Part shown: positions 53,807-64,000 of the stretch, piece after piece | Numbering within the stretch: position 1 is the first letter of the stretch | Layout of the letters: every line of letters begins with the position of its first letter | Assembly: GCA_019054805.1 (NCBI GenBank) | Contig: JAHQIY010000007.1 | Location: forward strand, 5,399,501-5,463,500 | DNA: 64,000 nt | Direction of reading: 5' to 3' | Source: Brachionus manjavacas | Taxonomy: Eukaryota > Rotifera > Eurotatoria > Ploima > Brachionidae | Position numbers and translations under genes: made by a program | The notes under the pieces: generated by a model | The model's database searches: none | Told to the model about the DNA's origin: nothing | Seen by the model: the letters and a program-made list of their open reading frames with translations, nothing else

Positions 53807-56800
53807 TTTTTATCTGAAAAAAGTTTTAGTTTAAGTTTCTATTTACTAAAATTCCAAGTTAAAGCAACAATTATGCAACAGTATTATAAAAATAAAATAA
53901 TTTTTTTTTAATTTTCACGTTATTTAAACTAAGAAAAATTTAGCAAGCGGTTTTAAATGATGCCTTTTTGTTTAATAAGAATTATAGAGTGATAAAATTC
54001 AAGTCTAACTAAGACTAAGCATTTTTCAGTTAGACTGATTCAGGTAAATTTAAAACAACAAAAATATAGACTGATTATACTTTGAAAAAATAGAAAAATT
54101 GTCGAAGTGCTACTTTGTCAAAAGATGATAAATATTGAAGCGGTATGAAGACTATTTTGGACACATTTTAAATATCCTAAATTTAGTTGATTTTTTTTTC
54201 GCTTCTGGAATTTAAACTCAAAAATTGCTCAGTCATGATGGAATTTTGGTTATGTAAATAGAACCTCACTCCTTAAAATAGTAATCTGCAATCTGATTTA
54301 AGCGTAAAACTGAGAGACGAAAAACAAGTGGGCATGACAAATGGTATTTTTGTTTTAGCTAAGAAATTTATTTTAATGGTGACAAGAAGAATCTTGTAAA
54401 TTTTTTTGTTCTTTTAAGTTATTTCAGGTAGTCAATTAAGATTTAACTAAAATTTTTTTTTTTGCTTATCACGTTTAAAAAGCAAAAAATTTAAAATAAA
54501 ATTCAAAAATATCTGGCAGAGGTAATTTTTTAAAATGATCAAAAAATTTTTTTCAAGGCTTGTTAGGCTTTTTCCAATTTTTTTTTAACCGATACAGCTA
54601 CAAATAGGATTTTTTTGGCTCGGTCTTCTGATAACTTAAAAAAGAAATCAAATTTTTGTTCTGTTACCAAAATTTACAAAAAAATTTTGCCATAAATAAT
54701 GAATGAAAATCTTAATTTTCAACTGTCTGATTTTTTACAATTAATAAATTTTTTTATAAGTCTAGATTGGCAATAAAAAAAATTTTGCTTAGTAAAACAA
54801 ATAAAATAATTTTCATCGTGTTAATAAAAGTAAACAAAAATTATAATTTTTTTGGATAATTTTTAATAGAATTAATTAAATAACAAATCTCCAATTTGTC
54901 AACATAGTTGCATGTTGACATTCTCTTTTAAGATTTTTTTACATTAAATTTTAAGATTTCTTGGTAAACAAGCTTAATTGCATAACTTCGGATTCGAGGT
55001 TAACTTTTGTCAATTCTAAGTATCTCTAATTTTATGGTATGAAAAATGTCTATTGTATTTATGTCTTAGATACTTTATTGTTTTAATTATTTTATTATCT
55101 TTAATTATTTTAATTTCATGTTACTTTATTTGATTATAACTTGTTAAAGTATAAAATCTTAAAGTTTCCAGATTAAATAGCATAAATTTTAAGATATTAC
55201 TTAATCATAAACTTTTTACTGATAAATAGAAAATTTTTTTGGGAGCATAAAATTTTTAGATATTTGTTTATGATCAAAATTGGTTAATTTTTAAATTTTT
55301 TCCAGAGTTAAAAATTTTTAATAGATATTAGATACGGATCTCAAATTGAACGCCTCATTGTCGTCAGCGTTGAAGTCAAAAATGGAATATTCAAGCAGAA
55401 TTCAGATAAACGTATGTTCGAAAATTAAAAATATTCAAAAAAAAATGGTAGATATTCAAGTTTGATTGAAAATTAATTTTTCAATTTTTTTGGTCTTCGA
55501 ATTTTTTAATATCTCTTAGTTGTAACAATTTTAAAAATTTCTGATAACATCTTAAATAATTAAGTTAAAAAAAAAGTTAATTTATAAAGTAAAATTCATC
55601 TATATTTCTATCAATAATTTATTTTTATTTGAACCAAAATTTCAAATTATGTGAATTTTTTTTTTAGTTTTTAGGAAATTAATTCAATAAAAAAATAGCC
55701 AGTGGAGTTCTGGTCTTTGTTTTTTTAAATCGAAGGAAAAATTAAATAATTTTGAATTAAATGAAAAAATTTTAAATAAATAAAATTTAAAAAATTTAAA
55801 ACTTAAGTGGTATCTGAATTTGAAATTTGTAAACTACGTCCTTTGGAACTCTAGATTTCAATCTTTTTTGGGAGGCTCAAAAAAATGGAATCTTATACCT
55901 GGGGGTCTAAAAAACTAACCCTTTAGTTTTTCCGTAAAAAAAAGTCCGAGTTCTTCCAGACCCAGGTTTCTATAATAAAATTAAAATTACATAATTTCTT
56001 TTTACATCAAATGTAGAATGTAATAAAATGTTAGCTTACGAAAAATTAATTATTTATTATCAGTTAAATATAGTTATAGTTAAAATTAAATATAGTTATT
56101 TTCAGTAAAATTTATCAAATAAAATAAATTTTACTGAAAATTATTTTTTAAAATGAATAACATATTTTATTTTTTTTATGAATTAGACCAACCATCACAA
56201 TTTTAATTACAATATCAAAAACCTAACAATAATATTAAGAAAATTTCTTCAATTTCTTTTATTTGACTTTTTAATCTATTGATATATCCAGTGCATTTTT
56301 TGTTTTAAGAGTTGGTTGAAACTCGCAATTTTTTCCTAAAACTTTTCATTAAATTTTTTCCTAGACCATTTCAATGAACATTTTCGTGTTCAATCCGGTA
56401 ATCTAGGTGGAGAACGAATCTTTCACACAATCAACCCAAATCTAATGTTTCTATCAATATTTCATAAGGAAAATTTAAAAAGGTTCTTTAAAGATATTCG
56501 ACTCAAATTTACTGAAAATTCATTAAGAAATTAAGAAATCATCATATAAAAATATTATTGAAATCTTAATGTGGATTTTAAATTTATCTTTAAAGTTTTC
56601 AAACAAAGATTTTGGAAGAATCGATTAAAGATCAATTAGAAAAAAAATCATTTGTTTTATGGTTTAAACAAATAATTTTATGTTTATTTAAAAAAAATAA
56701 ATAAATAAAAAAAGGTAGTTTCATCATTTTGATTAAGATTTTAATCAATTAAGTTTAAATCTTCTAATCATTATTAAGAACTTCAAAATGCCAAATTCCA

Positions 56801-57390
56801 GCCTTAATTGCATCAAGTCTAAATTTATTTTACGATTTTGGTTGTGTTAGTAAAGTGTGGACAATTTTTTTTTATCTTTTTCGCTTTTTGGAGTGATGGA
56901 TTCAGTTATGCATGTTACAGGTCTCGTTCTGCTGCGCTCTCAGATGGGACTTTTAAGAAGGTATTAGAATAATAATATAAAAATATTATTAATTGTTTTA
57001 ATTGTTTATTAAAATAATAAAATATAAATTGTGTTAGTGGAAGTGAAATCATATTTTAACTAAGAATTCGTTTCCCTATTTATATAGATAGAATTCTACA
57101 GTATTTGATGGCACACCTAATACGTGTCCATAATTTAAATAATGTTATTTTATTAAAACCATATCATCTAGAAGATTCTAAACTATTATCAGCATCTTTT
57201 ATAAAATAATAAATGGAATTTTAATTAGAAAAAAATCAACAAAATAATAATTCTAGAAGAATCTAAGAAATGTAGATTCGTCATTCTAAGTTTTAGATAA
57301 AAATATAGTCTACGAAAATATTGTATTTCATAAATGTAACATGCATTTTATATATTTATTTTAAAAAAAAATTAATATATTATTCTATGC
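53807..57390. other. Intergenic region upstream of the ABCB gene
   Basis: About 3.6 kb with no recognised gene. Small GC-richer patches are at about 55,840-55,980 and 56,870-56,965. The latter has an open frame with SRSAALSDGTFKK and a GTATTA donor-like end, but too little to call an exon. Confidence 0.4.
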
Positions 57391-57499
57391 GTTATAAAAT
57401 GAATTTTGGTGTTATTTTTAAATTTAATTTTTATGAGGAAATCTTTAATTTATTCATTATTTTTTATAAAAAAGACAATCCAACTAAAAATAATAGAAA

Positions 57500-58850
57500 A
57501 AATAATCAAAAAATTTATGGTTGAATTCCTAATGGAAAACAAATTAATCTCAAGTGCACAACATGGTTTCGTAAAATTTAGGTCTTGCATGACCAATCTT
57601 CTGGAATCAATGGATATGATAACTGAATGTTTAAATAGAGGTTTTGCAATCGATGTATTATTTCTAGACTTCATGAAAGCTTTCGATTTAGTTACTCATC
57701 CAGAATTTTTGGTTAAACTTGAAGCCCATTGGATTCAAAGACAAGTTGTTAAATTGGCTTAAAGCATTTCTTTCGAACCGCAGACAGAGAGTTGTACTCG
57801 ATAGTTTTTCGTCAGATTTGGAAGGATGTACTCAGTGGTGTTCCCAAGGATCAGTTGTTGGACCACTTCTGTTTATACTCTTCATCAATGATCTCCCGAA
57901 TGGTCTATCTGTCTTATGTAAGCTGTTTGCAGATGACAGTAAACTTATGAGTGTGATTAGAAACCCAAGAGATCGGGATGAATTCTAATCAAACATTAAT
58001 AAAATATTAGAATGGGTCAGCAAGTGGAAAATGGAGTTAAATTTAAGCAAATGTAAAGTTATGCACTTTGGTAATAATAAAATTCATCAAAACCATTCGT
58101 ATTCATTTAACTTAGAAGATAAAATCCACTTTATAGAAAATACCAGATCCGAACGAGATCTCGGTATTATAGTTCAAGATAACTTAAAATGGAACGAGCA
58201 CATATCTACTCAAGTTCATAAAGCAAACTTCGTACTTGGTAAACTAAATAATGCGTTTAAAAACTGGGATTTAAGAACGTTCAAACTACTTTCCACTACA
58301 TATGTAAGGCCTATTCTTGAATACGGAGCAACAGCCTGGTGTCCTTACCGTAAGCATGAAATAAAAAGAATAGAGAATGTCCAGCGTATAGCTACTAAAC
58401 TAGTACCCACGAACAAAAATTATGAAGAGCGTCTGAAACTATTAGGTATGATTTCTCTGGCTGAAAGGAGAGAAAGAGGTGACTTAATTCAATTTTATAA
58501 ATTCGAAAATAAATTCAATAAGATTGATTGGTTCCATCCAATCATTCCAAGCCCAAGTTCAAGAACTCATGGTCCTGCAGGTTCAACTAGACAACAAAAT
58601 AAGCTTTATAGACAAGTTGTTAAGCAATGTTCGTCCAGACATCACTTTTACACGAATAGAATGATACCATAATGGAATGATCTGCCTAACGATGTAAAAC
58701 TAGCAGATTCAATAAATGGATTCAAAAACAACTTGGATAGATTTAGGAGTTGGGATACTACAGCTAATGAAACATCTGCCATAGTTAAGTACGCTAGTGC
58801 TTAACTCTGCGGGGAAACCCGTTGCGGATAAATTAATAATAACAATAATA
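57500..58850 (+). mobile_element. CR1-like LINE remnant with hairpin and (AAT)n-like tail
   Basis: From 57,523, within RT, the plus strand encodes LISSAQHGFVKFRSCMTNLL and VLFLDFMKAFDLVTH (catalytic Asp). A frame change leads to FLSNRRQRVVLDSF, GSVVGPLLFILFINDLP and KLFADDSKLM. Then come MELNLSKCKVMHFG, RSERDLGIIVQDNLKWN, VRPILEYGATAWCPY, ATKLVPTNKN and YTNRMIP. Two frameshifts and a few stops make it dead, though it is fairly recent. The 3' end is CGGG-GAAA-CCCG (58,810-58,821), then (AAT/AAC)n. Confidence 0.8.
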
Positions 58851-58859
58851 ATAACTAAG

Positions 58860-59455
58860 GTACAACCCTACACTTAAAATATTTTTTGGAAAAAAATTAA
58901 TTAATTTTAAGAAAGAAAAATGATGAGTATATTATTTTTTGATTGACAAAATTTACGAGCTCAAAGGCCTTTTTGAAAGCTATCTGTGACTAGCAAATTA
59001 TAAAAAAAATCACTTTCGATGAAAATTTCAATTTTTCAGATTAAAAGATGTTTATTTTTAAATTTTGCAGGGGAAGCTTTTAAACTTAAACAAAAATTAA
59101 GCATATTTTGTTTAATAAAAGATGTTAGAATTAATATGAAAATTAATTTTAATACTAAATAAAATTAAATTCAGAACAACTATTTAAAATCAAACATGAG
59201 TCAAATTTGTTTTTCGTTCACTCATTTTATTCTAACAATATCTCAATTTTTTTAATAAAGCATATTAGGTAAATAAAAAAAATTATCTAACAAAAAATTT
59301 AAATATTCTCTATTCATATTCTTAATAAATATCCATAAATTTTTTTTTAATATTCTAAACAATATTATACATCACTTTGACTAATCCTAAAAACTAAATC
59401 AATAACAAATTCAATTTTTTTTTTCAATTCAAACGTTTATCTGATTGTATTTGAC
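58860..59455. other. 3' flank of QSOX, nothing recognised
   Basis: AT-rich, no gene seen. Confidence 0.45.
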
Positions 59456-59461
59456 AGTAGT

Positions 59462-60457
59462 TCATAAAGATCCAAATCTTGTTCTACTTTTACGAATACC
59501 TATAAACAACAACATTAAGCCAGTTACAGTTATTAAGAAAATTCCAATATAAAGACCTGTTGATGGCTGAAATTTTTCCAAAATTGACTTGTCTTTTTGT
59601 CCCTCTAATCTCAGTTTATGCAAATTTCTATTATTAATTTTATCTTCTGGCAGATGTTGGTTAGTAGCCGGAAGCATATTTTTGGTTGAATAGAATGACA
59701 GCAAAAAATCAAACACTCTTTGTTCGATCAATTGATTATTACTGTCATAACAATCAGAACATAGATTTTTTGATGGAAATTGATCTTTTGGATAAGCTGG
59801 ATCTTCTGTAATGTCATTTGCAAGTCGCTTATTTACGCTGTTATGAACTAGTAGATCAAAATTTAAAAAGATTTTTTTATTTTATTCTTTAAAAAAAAAA
59901 ACCTTTCCAAAGATAAAGAACTGCATCCTGGGGTTTGTTCAAATGGTCAAGGTAATCATAAGTTTCTTTTTTGAAATTTTTAGAACATTCCGAACAACGA
60001 AAGAAGTGTTTTACAAAAAAGCGAACTGAATCAATTACTTCTCTTACGTCGAATCTATGTTCAACTATATAAAAATTTAATATTAAAAATATTTTTTTTT
60101 TAAATTTTGAAAAAATTACATGGCTTTGATTTAGCAATTTCAAGTTCATATTGCCGGACTGTTAATGTATGAAATAATGTCCACAATGAACATGGAAAAC
60201 CGCGGTAATTTGGTGTTGATCCTTTGCAATGTGCCCATTCGGTACTCTCTGGTAAATAGGATTCATTCTTAATTTTAAAATTAAATTAATACAAAAAAAT
60301 GATTCTTTATTTTAATTTTTATTAATAAAAATACATTTTGATCTTCTTTGGTCATTTGGATCCATTGATCGCCAGTTATTTCATCCGAGTTAACCGAGCT
60401 TAACTTTCTGTCCAAGTTGGTCAAATAATTTCTCACCTCTTTTCTGCCCGGAAAATA
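59462..60457 (-). CDS. QSOX: QSOX exons 4-7: Erv/ALR sulfhydryl oxidase domain and membrane anchor
   Basis: Four exons with introns of about 55-70 bases hold the FAD-binding module. The first exon begins YFPGR, the second has the CKGS...FPCSLW stretch, the third the CSEC redox pair, and the last the TEDP block, the CSDC pair and the membrane helix up to RKSRTRFGSL. Confidence 0.9.
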
Positions 60458-63394
60458 CTAAATTTAAATTAATTAAGCATTTAATAATTGACTAAAAGTG
60501 TCATGTTAATTTTTTAACTGTTCAAAATTGATTGATTAGATTTGATTGATTGGAATGTTTGAAACTAGAATATTAACTATTTAAACAAAAATTCTTGCCT
60601 GGCAGAATGGCATCTAACTTTGGAAACTTGGAAAAGGAGACAAACAAAAGAAAATGGAACACGACTCATCTTTGAAAACCCTACCATCTGATTCTATCAA
60701 TCAGTGCTGTGAATTGGAGAGAAAAAAGAAAAAATTGCTGGACAAACTCAAAAAAGATAAATTTCAAAATATGAAGGGATCTTCATCGATTTTGGATAAA
60801 ATAAAGGAACAAAGACAATCATATGAGAGTAGACTCACTGACCAAAAAGAAAAAATAATTTACAAACAACATTTACTTGTCAAACAGTTAAATACTGAAA
60901 ATCAAATTTTAAATGAACAAAAAATTCAATTAGAACAAGAATTAGTTTCTTCAAATGATCAATTAGAAGATGTTAAATCTAAATGCAACCAAGTAACTGA
61001 ACAGAACAAAAGTCTTAAAGATCAACTTAAAAAATCTCAGTTAATTTCTTCCAAAATGCTCTCTGATCTAAAGAATTCGAGAAAAGAAATAAACAGCTTG
61101 ACTAAGCAAAAAAATTATTAAAGGTAAATTACTATAAATTAAATAATAATTTTGTTAGTAAAAATAATTATTTTTTTAATAAAATAAATTAAATATTAAT
61201 TGAAAATATACTGTACAACCTTGTTTACTGTTGAGATGATTTTTTTTTTCTGTTGAGATGATTTCAGAGAACACTTTTTACTCTGCATAAAAATATAATA
61301 TTAAATTTATTTGAGCTTTTTATTGACAAGAACTTTTTTATTAATATCACATCTAAATAAATTACTTATAAAAATTAATGTATTTCTCAGTTAATATCCT
61401 TTGAGCTTTTAGATGTTCCACTGTTAATGTCCATAAGAAATTACGTGAAACTTTTCGATTCTTATTATTATAAAATCTATCCATCATGGGTCTGAAATAA
61501 GTTACCTATCTATTCATAAATAAGTTACTTTGAATTGACTAATTACTTTAATTCATTTAATAGTTAAATTTTTGGATAGAAAAAATTAAAATGACTACAT
61601 TAAAATTTATAAAATCTTAAAATTTTACACTTCAAATTCGCACGCAATTTAAAATTCAATTTACAAAAACAATCTTGACATTATTTTTTTCTATATACTT
61701 GGAAAGAATTCTTATGCAGTGAATTTTCTTCATCCATCAAAAGATACCTTTAAAATTCAAAGTCTATAATGCTTTATTGATCTATAGTCTTTTAAATTTT
61801 TTAATTGAATTCAATATGAATAATTTTAAATGAATAAAATAAAAAAAAAATTATTGAAAAATTCTATTTTAAAAGAAAATTCATAATTTTCACTTTTTTT
61901 TACTCTTAACACCAAAAATTTGTGTTAAAATTAATGCGATTAACGATTTAAATGAATTTTAAAAATGTTAAATTTTACCGGGGATTGATAATAAAGTAAA
62001 AATGAAAAAAAAGTGACTGATTAAATTTCAAATAAAAAATTTCAGATTACATTATTTTTAGAGCTTTAAAATCTAATTTTTTGACTTTTGAAAAATTACA
62101 CTCAAAATAAATTTATGAGTCCATTTTAAATTTAAAAATAAAATTCAAACAAATTTACTGGTTCTATTTTAAGGTATCAGGTTTAATACAATAAAATAAT
62201 GGAGAAAAGATATTCTTTTTCAATTTAACTAATTCTTGGGTACTTACTAAGGCTAAAGTACGAATCCATCTTCTTAGCGCGTAAAGTTCTTCACCTCGTA
62301 TAATGCTCGAATGTGGAATTTCATTTCTGATCATTAAATGTAAACCAGTTTCCAAATCTTGCATACTCATTTTGGTCACATTATTAGTAACTTGCTCAGT
62401 GTTTTTTGTAGTTGCAATTAACGCTTTGGTAGTGGTTGCTATTTTATGGTTCACATACGGAGCAGTTTGCATGTATTCCTTGATTAACGATCCAAGAATG
62501 TCTCTAGTATTTTTGTTTTGCAAATTTAAATTTTTGTTGAGCAGTCGGTAAAAAATTCGACTATTTATATTTTCAATTACCAATAGACCAGGTATGGAGC
62601 TATTGTCTATTTTTAAGCTTTTCATTAGCTCCCAATTTTCAGACCAACTTGTTCTCCGGACCACAAAATCATCCGAAAATTCCGAAAAATCCATAATTAT
62701 CTTAAGATTTAATTTAATTTTAGAATTTTGTTTTCAAATTAACCTTTAAATAACTTTTTTTGCTATAAGAGCATCATCTTCGAGTATCAAAAAGGCAAAA
62801 TTTTGTTTTTGGATCTGCTTGGGTGCAAAAATTTCGCTCAAATCCTGAGACCTACCAAAAAAATAAAAAAAAAAATGCAAAAAATTTTTTTTTTTACTTA
62901 AAAGGCTTCAGGTTAGGCCATGAGGGTTTGTTCAAATTTTGGATCTCAGTTAAGAGGTCGCTGAGAAAACTTGACTTTTTGTCCGTATCAAAGTCTCTTC
63001 CGCCATGTAGTGGCGGATTGAAACGAGGCCGGACCGGAAAGAGCCTCACTGTCGGGTACATGTCTATTTCGAATTGAGCACAAACTGCCGAGTTAAGTGA
63101 ATCACCACAGTTCATGGCAGCAAATTTCACTACTTTTTGCCACGATTTTGCTTCATTGGCTAGCTTGATCCAAGCTGGAGCGTAGCGCTTACAGGTCCCG
63201 CACCAATGGGCATAAAATTCCACAAAATACATAACATCGCTTTTCGGATCAAACAACAGTTGCCTGTAGTTGTCATTATTTAGAATGGTGATGTGGTGTT
63301 TGTCAGCTTGGTACAGACCCGGATGAAAATTTTTGGCCTCAAGCTTGTAAATTTCTCCGACAAGCAAAAGAATAACAAATTGTATACTCATCAT
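59462..63394 (-). CDS. QSOX: Quiescin sulfhydryl oxidase, seven exons
   Basis: QSOX joins a thioredoxin and an Erv/ALR domain and makes disulfide bonds in secreted proteins, using FAD and oxygen. Exons: 62,898-63,394; 62,755-62,851; 62,248-62,700; 60,335-60,457; 60,120-60,267; 59,903-60,064; 59,462-59,847. All phases fit and give about 621 residues, normal for QSOX. Domains: signal peptide (1-20); thioredoxin with FYAHWCGTCKRYAPAW; a second, inactive thioredoxin-like part; a helical region with MQDLETGLHLMI; then YFPGRKEVRNYL; and the FAD-binding Erv core: CKGSTPNYRGFPCSLWTLFH, HFFRCSECSKNF (active CxxC) and the VHNSVNKRLANDITEDP block. A late LCSDC pair precedes a C-terminal membrane helix (LYIGIFLITVTGLMLLFIGI). 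It should reside in Golgi or be secreted. A plus-strand gene lies in intron 3. Confidence 0.93.
60654..61121 (+). CDS. Small coiled-coil protein nested in QSOX intron 3
   Basis: This is a complete frame of 155 codons on the strand opposite to QSOX. It is almost wholly Lys/Glu/Gln/Leu with heptad spacing (NTENQILNEQKIQLEQELV, NKSLKDQLKKSQLISSKML) and begins ERKKKKLLDKLKKD. That predicts a long coiled coil and no membrane part. A second ATG frame upstream (60,606, MASNFGNLEKETNKRK) ends after 22 codons, behind a CCTGGCAG acceptor-like site, so the gene could have a 5' exon or a trans-spliced leader. No family was recognised. Function is unknown; structural or cytoskeletal roles are usual for such proteins. 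Confidence 0.6.
   Translation: MEHDSSLKTLPSDSINQCCELERKKKKLLDKLKKDKFQNMKGSSSILDKIKEQRQSYESRLTDQKEKIIYKQHLLVKQLNTENQILNEQKIQLEQELVSSNDQLEDVKSKCNQVTEQNKSLKDQLKKSQLISSKMLSDLKNSRKEINSLTKQKNY
61375..61487 (-). pseudogene. Possible degenerate copy of a QSOX exon
   Basis: On the minus strand, behind TTATTTCAG, one frame reads MMDRFYNNKNRKVSRNF and LWTLTVEHLKAQR. The word TGGACATTAACAGT resembles the exon at 60,120-60,267 (LWTLFHTLTV) with an internal deletion. It cannot be spliced into the gene in frame, so it looks like a dead duplicate exon or a chance match. Confidence 0.35.
62898..63394 (-). CDS. QSOX: QSOX exon 1: signal peptide and active thioredoxin domain
   Basis: It starts at the first of two adjacent ATGs (63,394) and carries the C-G-T-C redox pair. 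Reading past the GTAAAA donor at 62,897 gives an immediate stop, while splicing to 62,851 restores Lys and continues SQDLSEIFAPKQ. Confidence 0.9.
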
Positions 63395-63694
63395 AATTGA
63401 AGAATAATGTATTTTTCAACCAGAATTTATAAGCTAAAATTTATAAACTAAACAAATGCAAAAGAAAAGTTTTTTTTGATTTTTAGGCTTAAAATTTGCA
63501 CTTTTGAAAATTTATTATTTTTCTTTCTAATAAACATTTATAGTCACATATAGAAATTATTTCTGTCAGTATTTTACTTTCACTTATTTGGTAAATAAAA
63601 ATGATGACGTTTTAGTCAAAATCGACAAAAATTTCTAAATAAAATTTGAATACTTTTAGAAAAATTTATCTGATTCGGAGTTTTTTAGATTAAA
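63395..63694. promoter_or_regulatory. Divergent promoter region between QSOX and SRPRA
   Basis: Two start codons point away from each other across 300 bases of AT-rich DNA, so both promoters must lie here or overlap the first exons. No clear TATA or initiator element stands out from the base composition. Confidence 0.5.
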
Positions 63695-64000
63695 ATGTTG
63701 GACTTATTTACAATATTCAGCAAGAGCGGCATTGTTTTGTGGTATTTTCAGGGCACTAGTGGCCTGTTCACCAACACTGTCAATGAGCTAATCAAGAGCG
63801 TGATACTTCAAGAGCGTGCAGTGCAGTCTGCGTGGAACCATAATACTCTATCATTGCAGTACAAGTTGGACAATGAGTTTGAACTAGTGTTCGTGGTGGC
63901 CTATCAGAACATCCTCAAGCTGACCTATGTTGATAAATTTTTGTCTGAAATTCAGCTTCGCTTCCGCGACAAGTACAAACAAGCCATTCAAAGTTGCCAA
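63695..64000 (+). CDS. SRPRA: Signal recognition particle receptor subunit alpha, N-terminal part
   Basis: The frame starts at ATG 63,695 and is open to the window end (102 codons). It begins MLDLFTIFSKSGIVLWYFQG, the conserved start of SRP receptor alpha. It then has LIKSVILQERA, LQYKLDNEFELVFVVAYQNI and LKLTYVDKFLSEIQLRFRDK, the SRX (longin-like) domain that binds the beta subunit at the ER membrane. The GTPase part lies beyond the window. Base use is much less AT-rich than the flanks, as expected for a strongly expressed conserved gene. The start is the first ATG and matches the family. Confidence 0.95.
   Translation, partial: MLDLFTIFSKSGIVLWYFQGTSGLFTNTVNELIKSVILQERAVQSAWNHNTLSLQYKLDNEFELVFVVAYQNILKLTYVDKFLSEIQLRFRDKYKQAIQSCQ

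Noticed and set aside
61375-61487. Use as a normal QSOX exon between exons 3 and 4
   Set aside because: Its phase does not fit, while exon 3 joins directly in frame to the YFPGR exon at 60,457 as in known QSOX proteins.

Overview
This window reads as AT-rich nuclear DNA from a small metazoan. Genes have introns, many of them 45-60 bases long, and several gene families are animal-type: quiescin sulfhydryl oxidase, SRP receptor alpha, a P-glycoprotein-like ABCB transporter, a type II transmembrane trypsin-like protease and a PGAP4-like GPI-GalNAc transferase. The base composition, short introns and mix of CR1/jockey-like LINEs would fit a rotifer such as a monogonont, but that is only an impression and nothing here proves the species.

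Layout. 1-5.45 kb is a nest of transposons: a nearly full-length but broken LINE (called LINE-A, minus strand), a MULE-like DNA transposon with GGCTAC termini, and a second LINE-A fragment with a LINE-B-type 3' end nested in it. 5.8-10.15 kb holds a small secreted/membrane PLAT-domain gene, whose putative long intron or 3' flank contains a LINE insertion with a 19-bp target duplication. 10.7-16.2 kb holds a LINE remnant (LINE-C) followed by a decayed P-loop gene resembling the Crinkler-type NTPase-nuclease families, itself hit by a hAT-like MITE. 16.6-20.06 kb is a young, GC-richer LINE (LINE-B). 20.1-21.3 kb is the PGAP4-like gene. 21.5-26.7 kb holds direct repeats, a Tc1/mariner relic and an inverted second copy of the P-loop pseudogene, split by a LINE (LINE-E).

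28.1-30.6 kb is the protease gene. 31-36.2 kb is a patchwork of duplicated LINE-A ends, LINE remnants and a further LINE type (LINE-D). 36.6-37.8 kb is an unrecognised, probably disordered protein. 40.0-40.45 kb is a mariner relic. 41.5-53.8 kb is one complete ABCB transporter gene on the minus strand, whose introns carry LINE and mariner debris. 57.4-58.85 kb is another LINE remnant. 59.46-63.39 kb is a seven-exon QSOX gene on the minus strand, with a coiled-coil gene nested in one intron on the plus strand. The QSOX gene is divergently arranged with the start of SRPRA (63,695 to the window end) across about 300 bases.

The host genes are mostly secretory-pathway and membrane proteins (SRP receptor, QSOX, GPI-glycan modification, ABC export, membrane protease), but nothing suggests one joint pathway. 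The most interesting material is in the mobile DNA: LINE 3' ends share a short hairpin just before a simple-repeat tail, with compensatory changes between copies; two fold-back (templated inverted) micro-duplications; a hAT MITE whose removal restores a reading frame; and a duplicated locus that gives an empty-site control for a LINE insertion.
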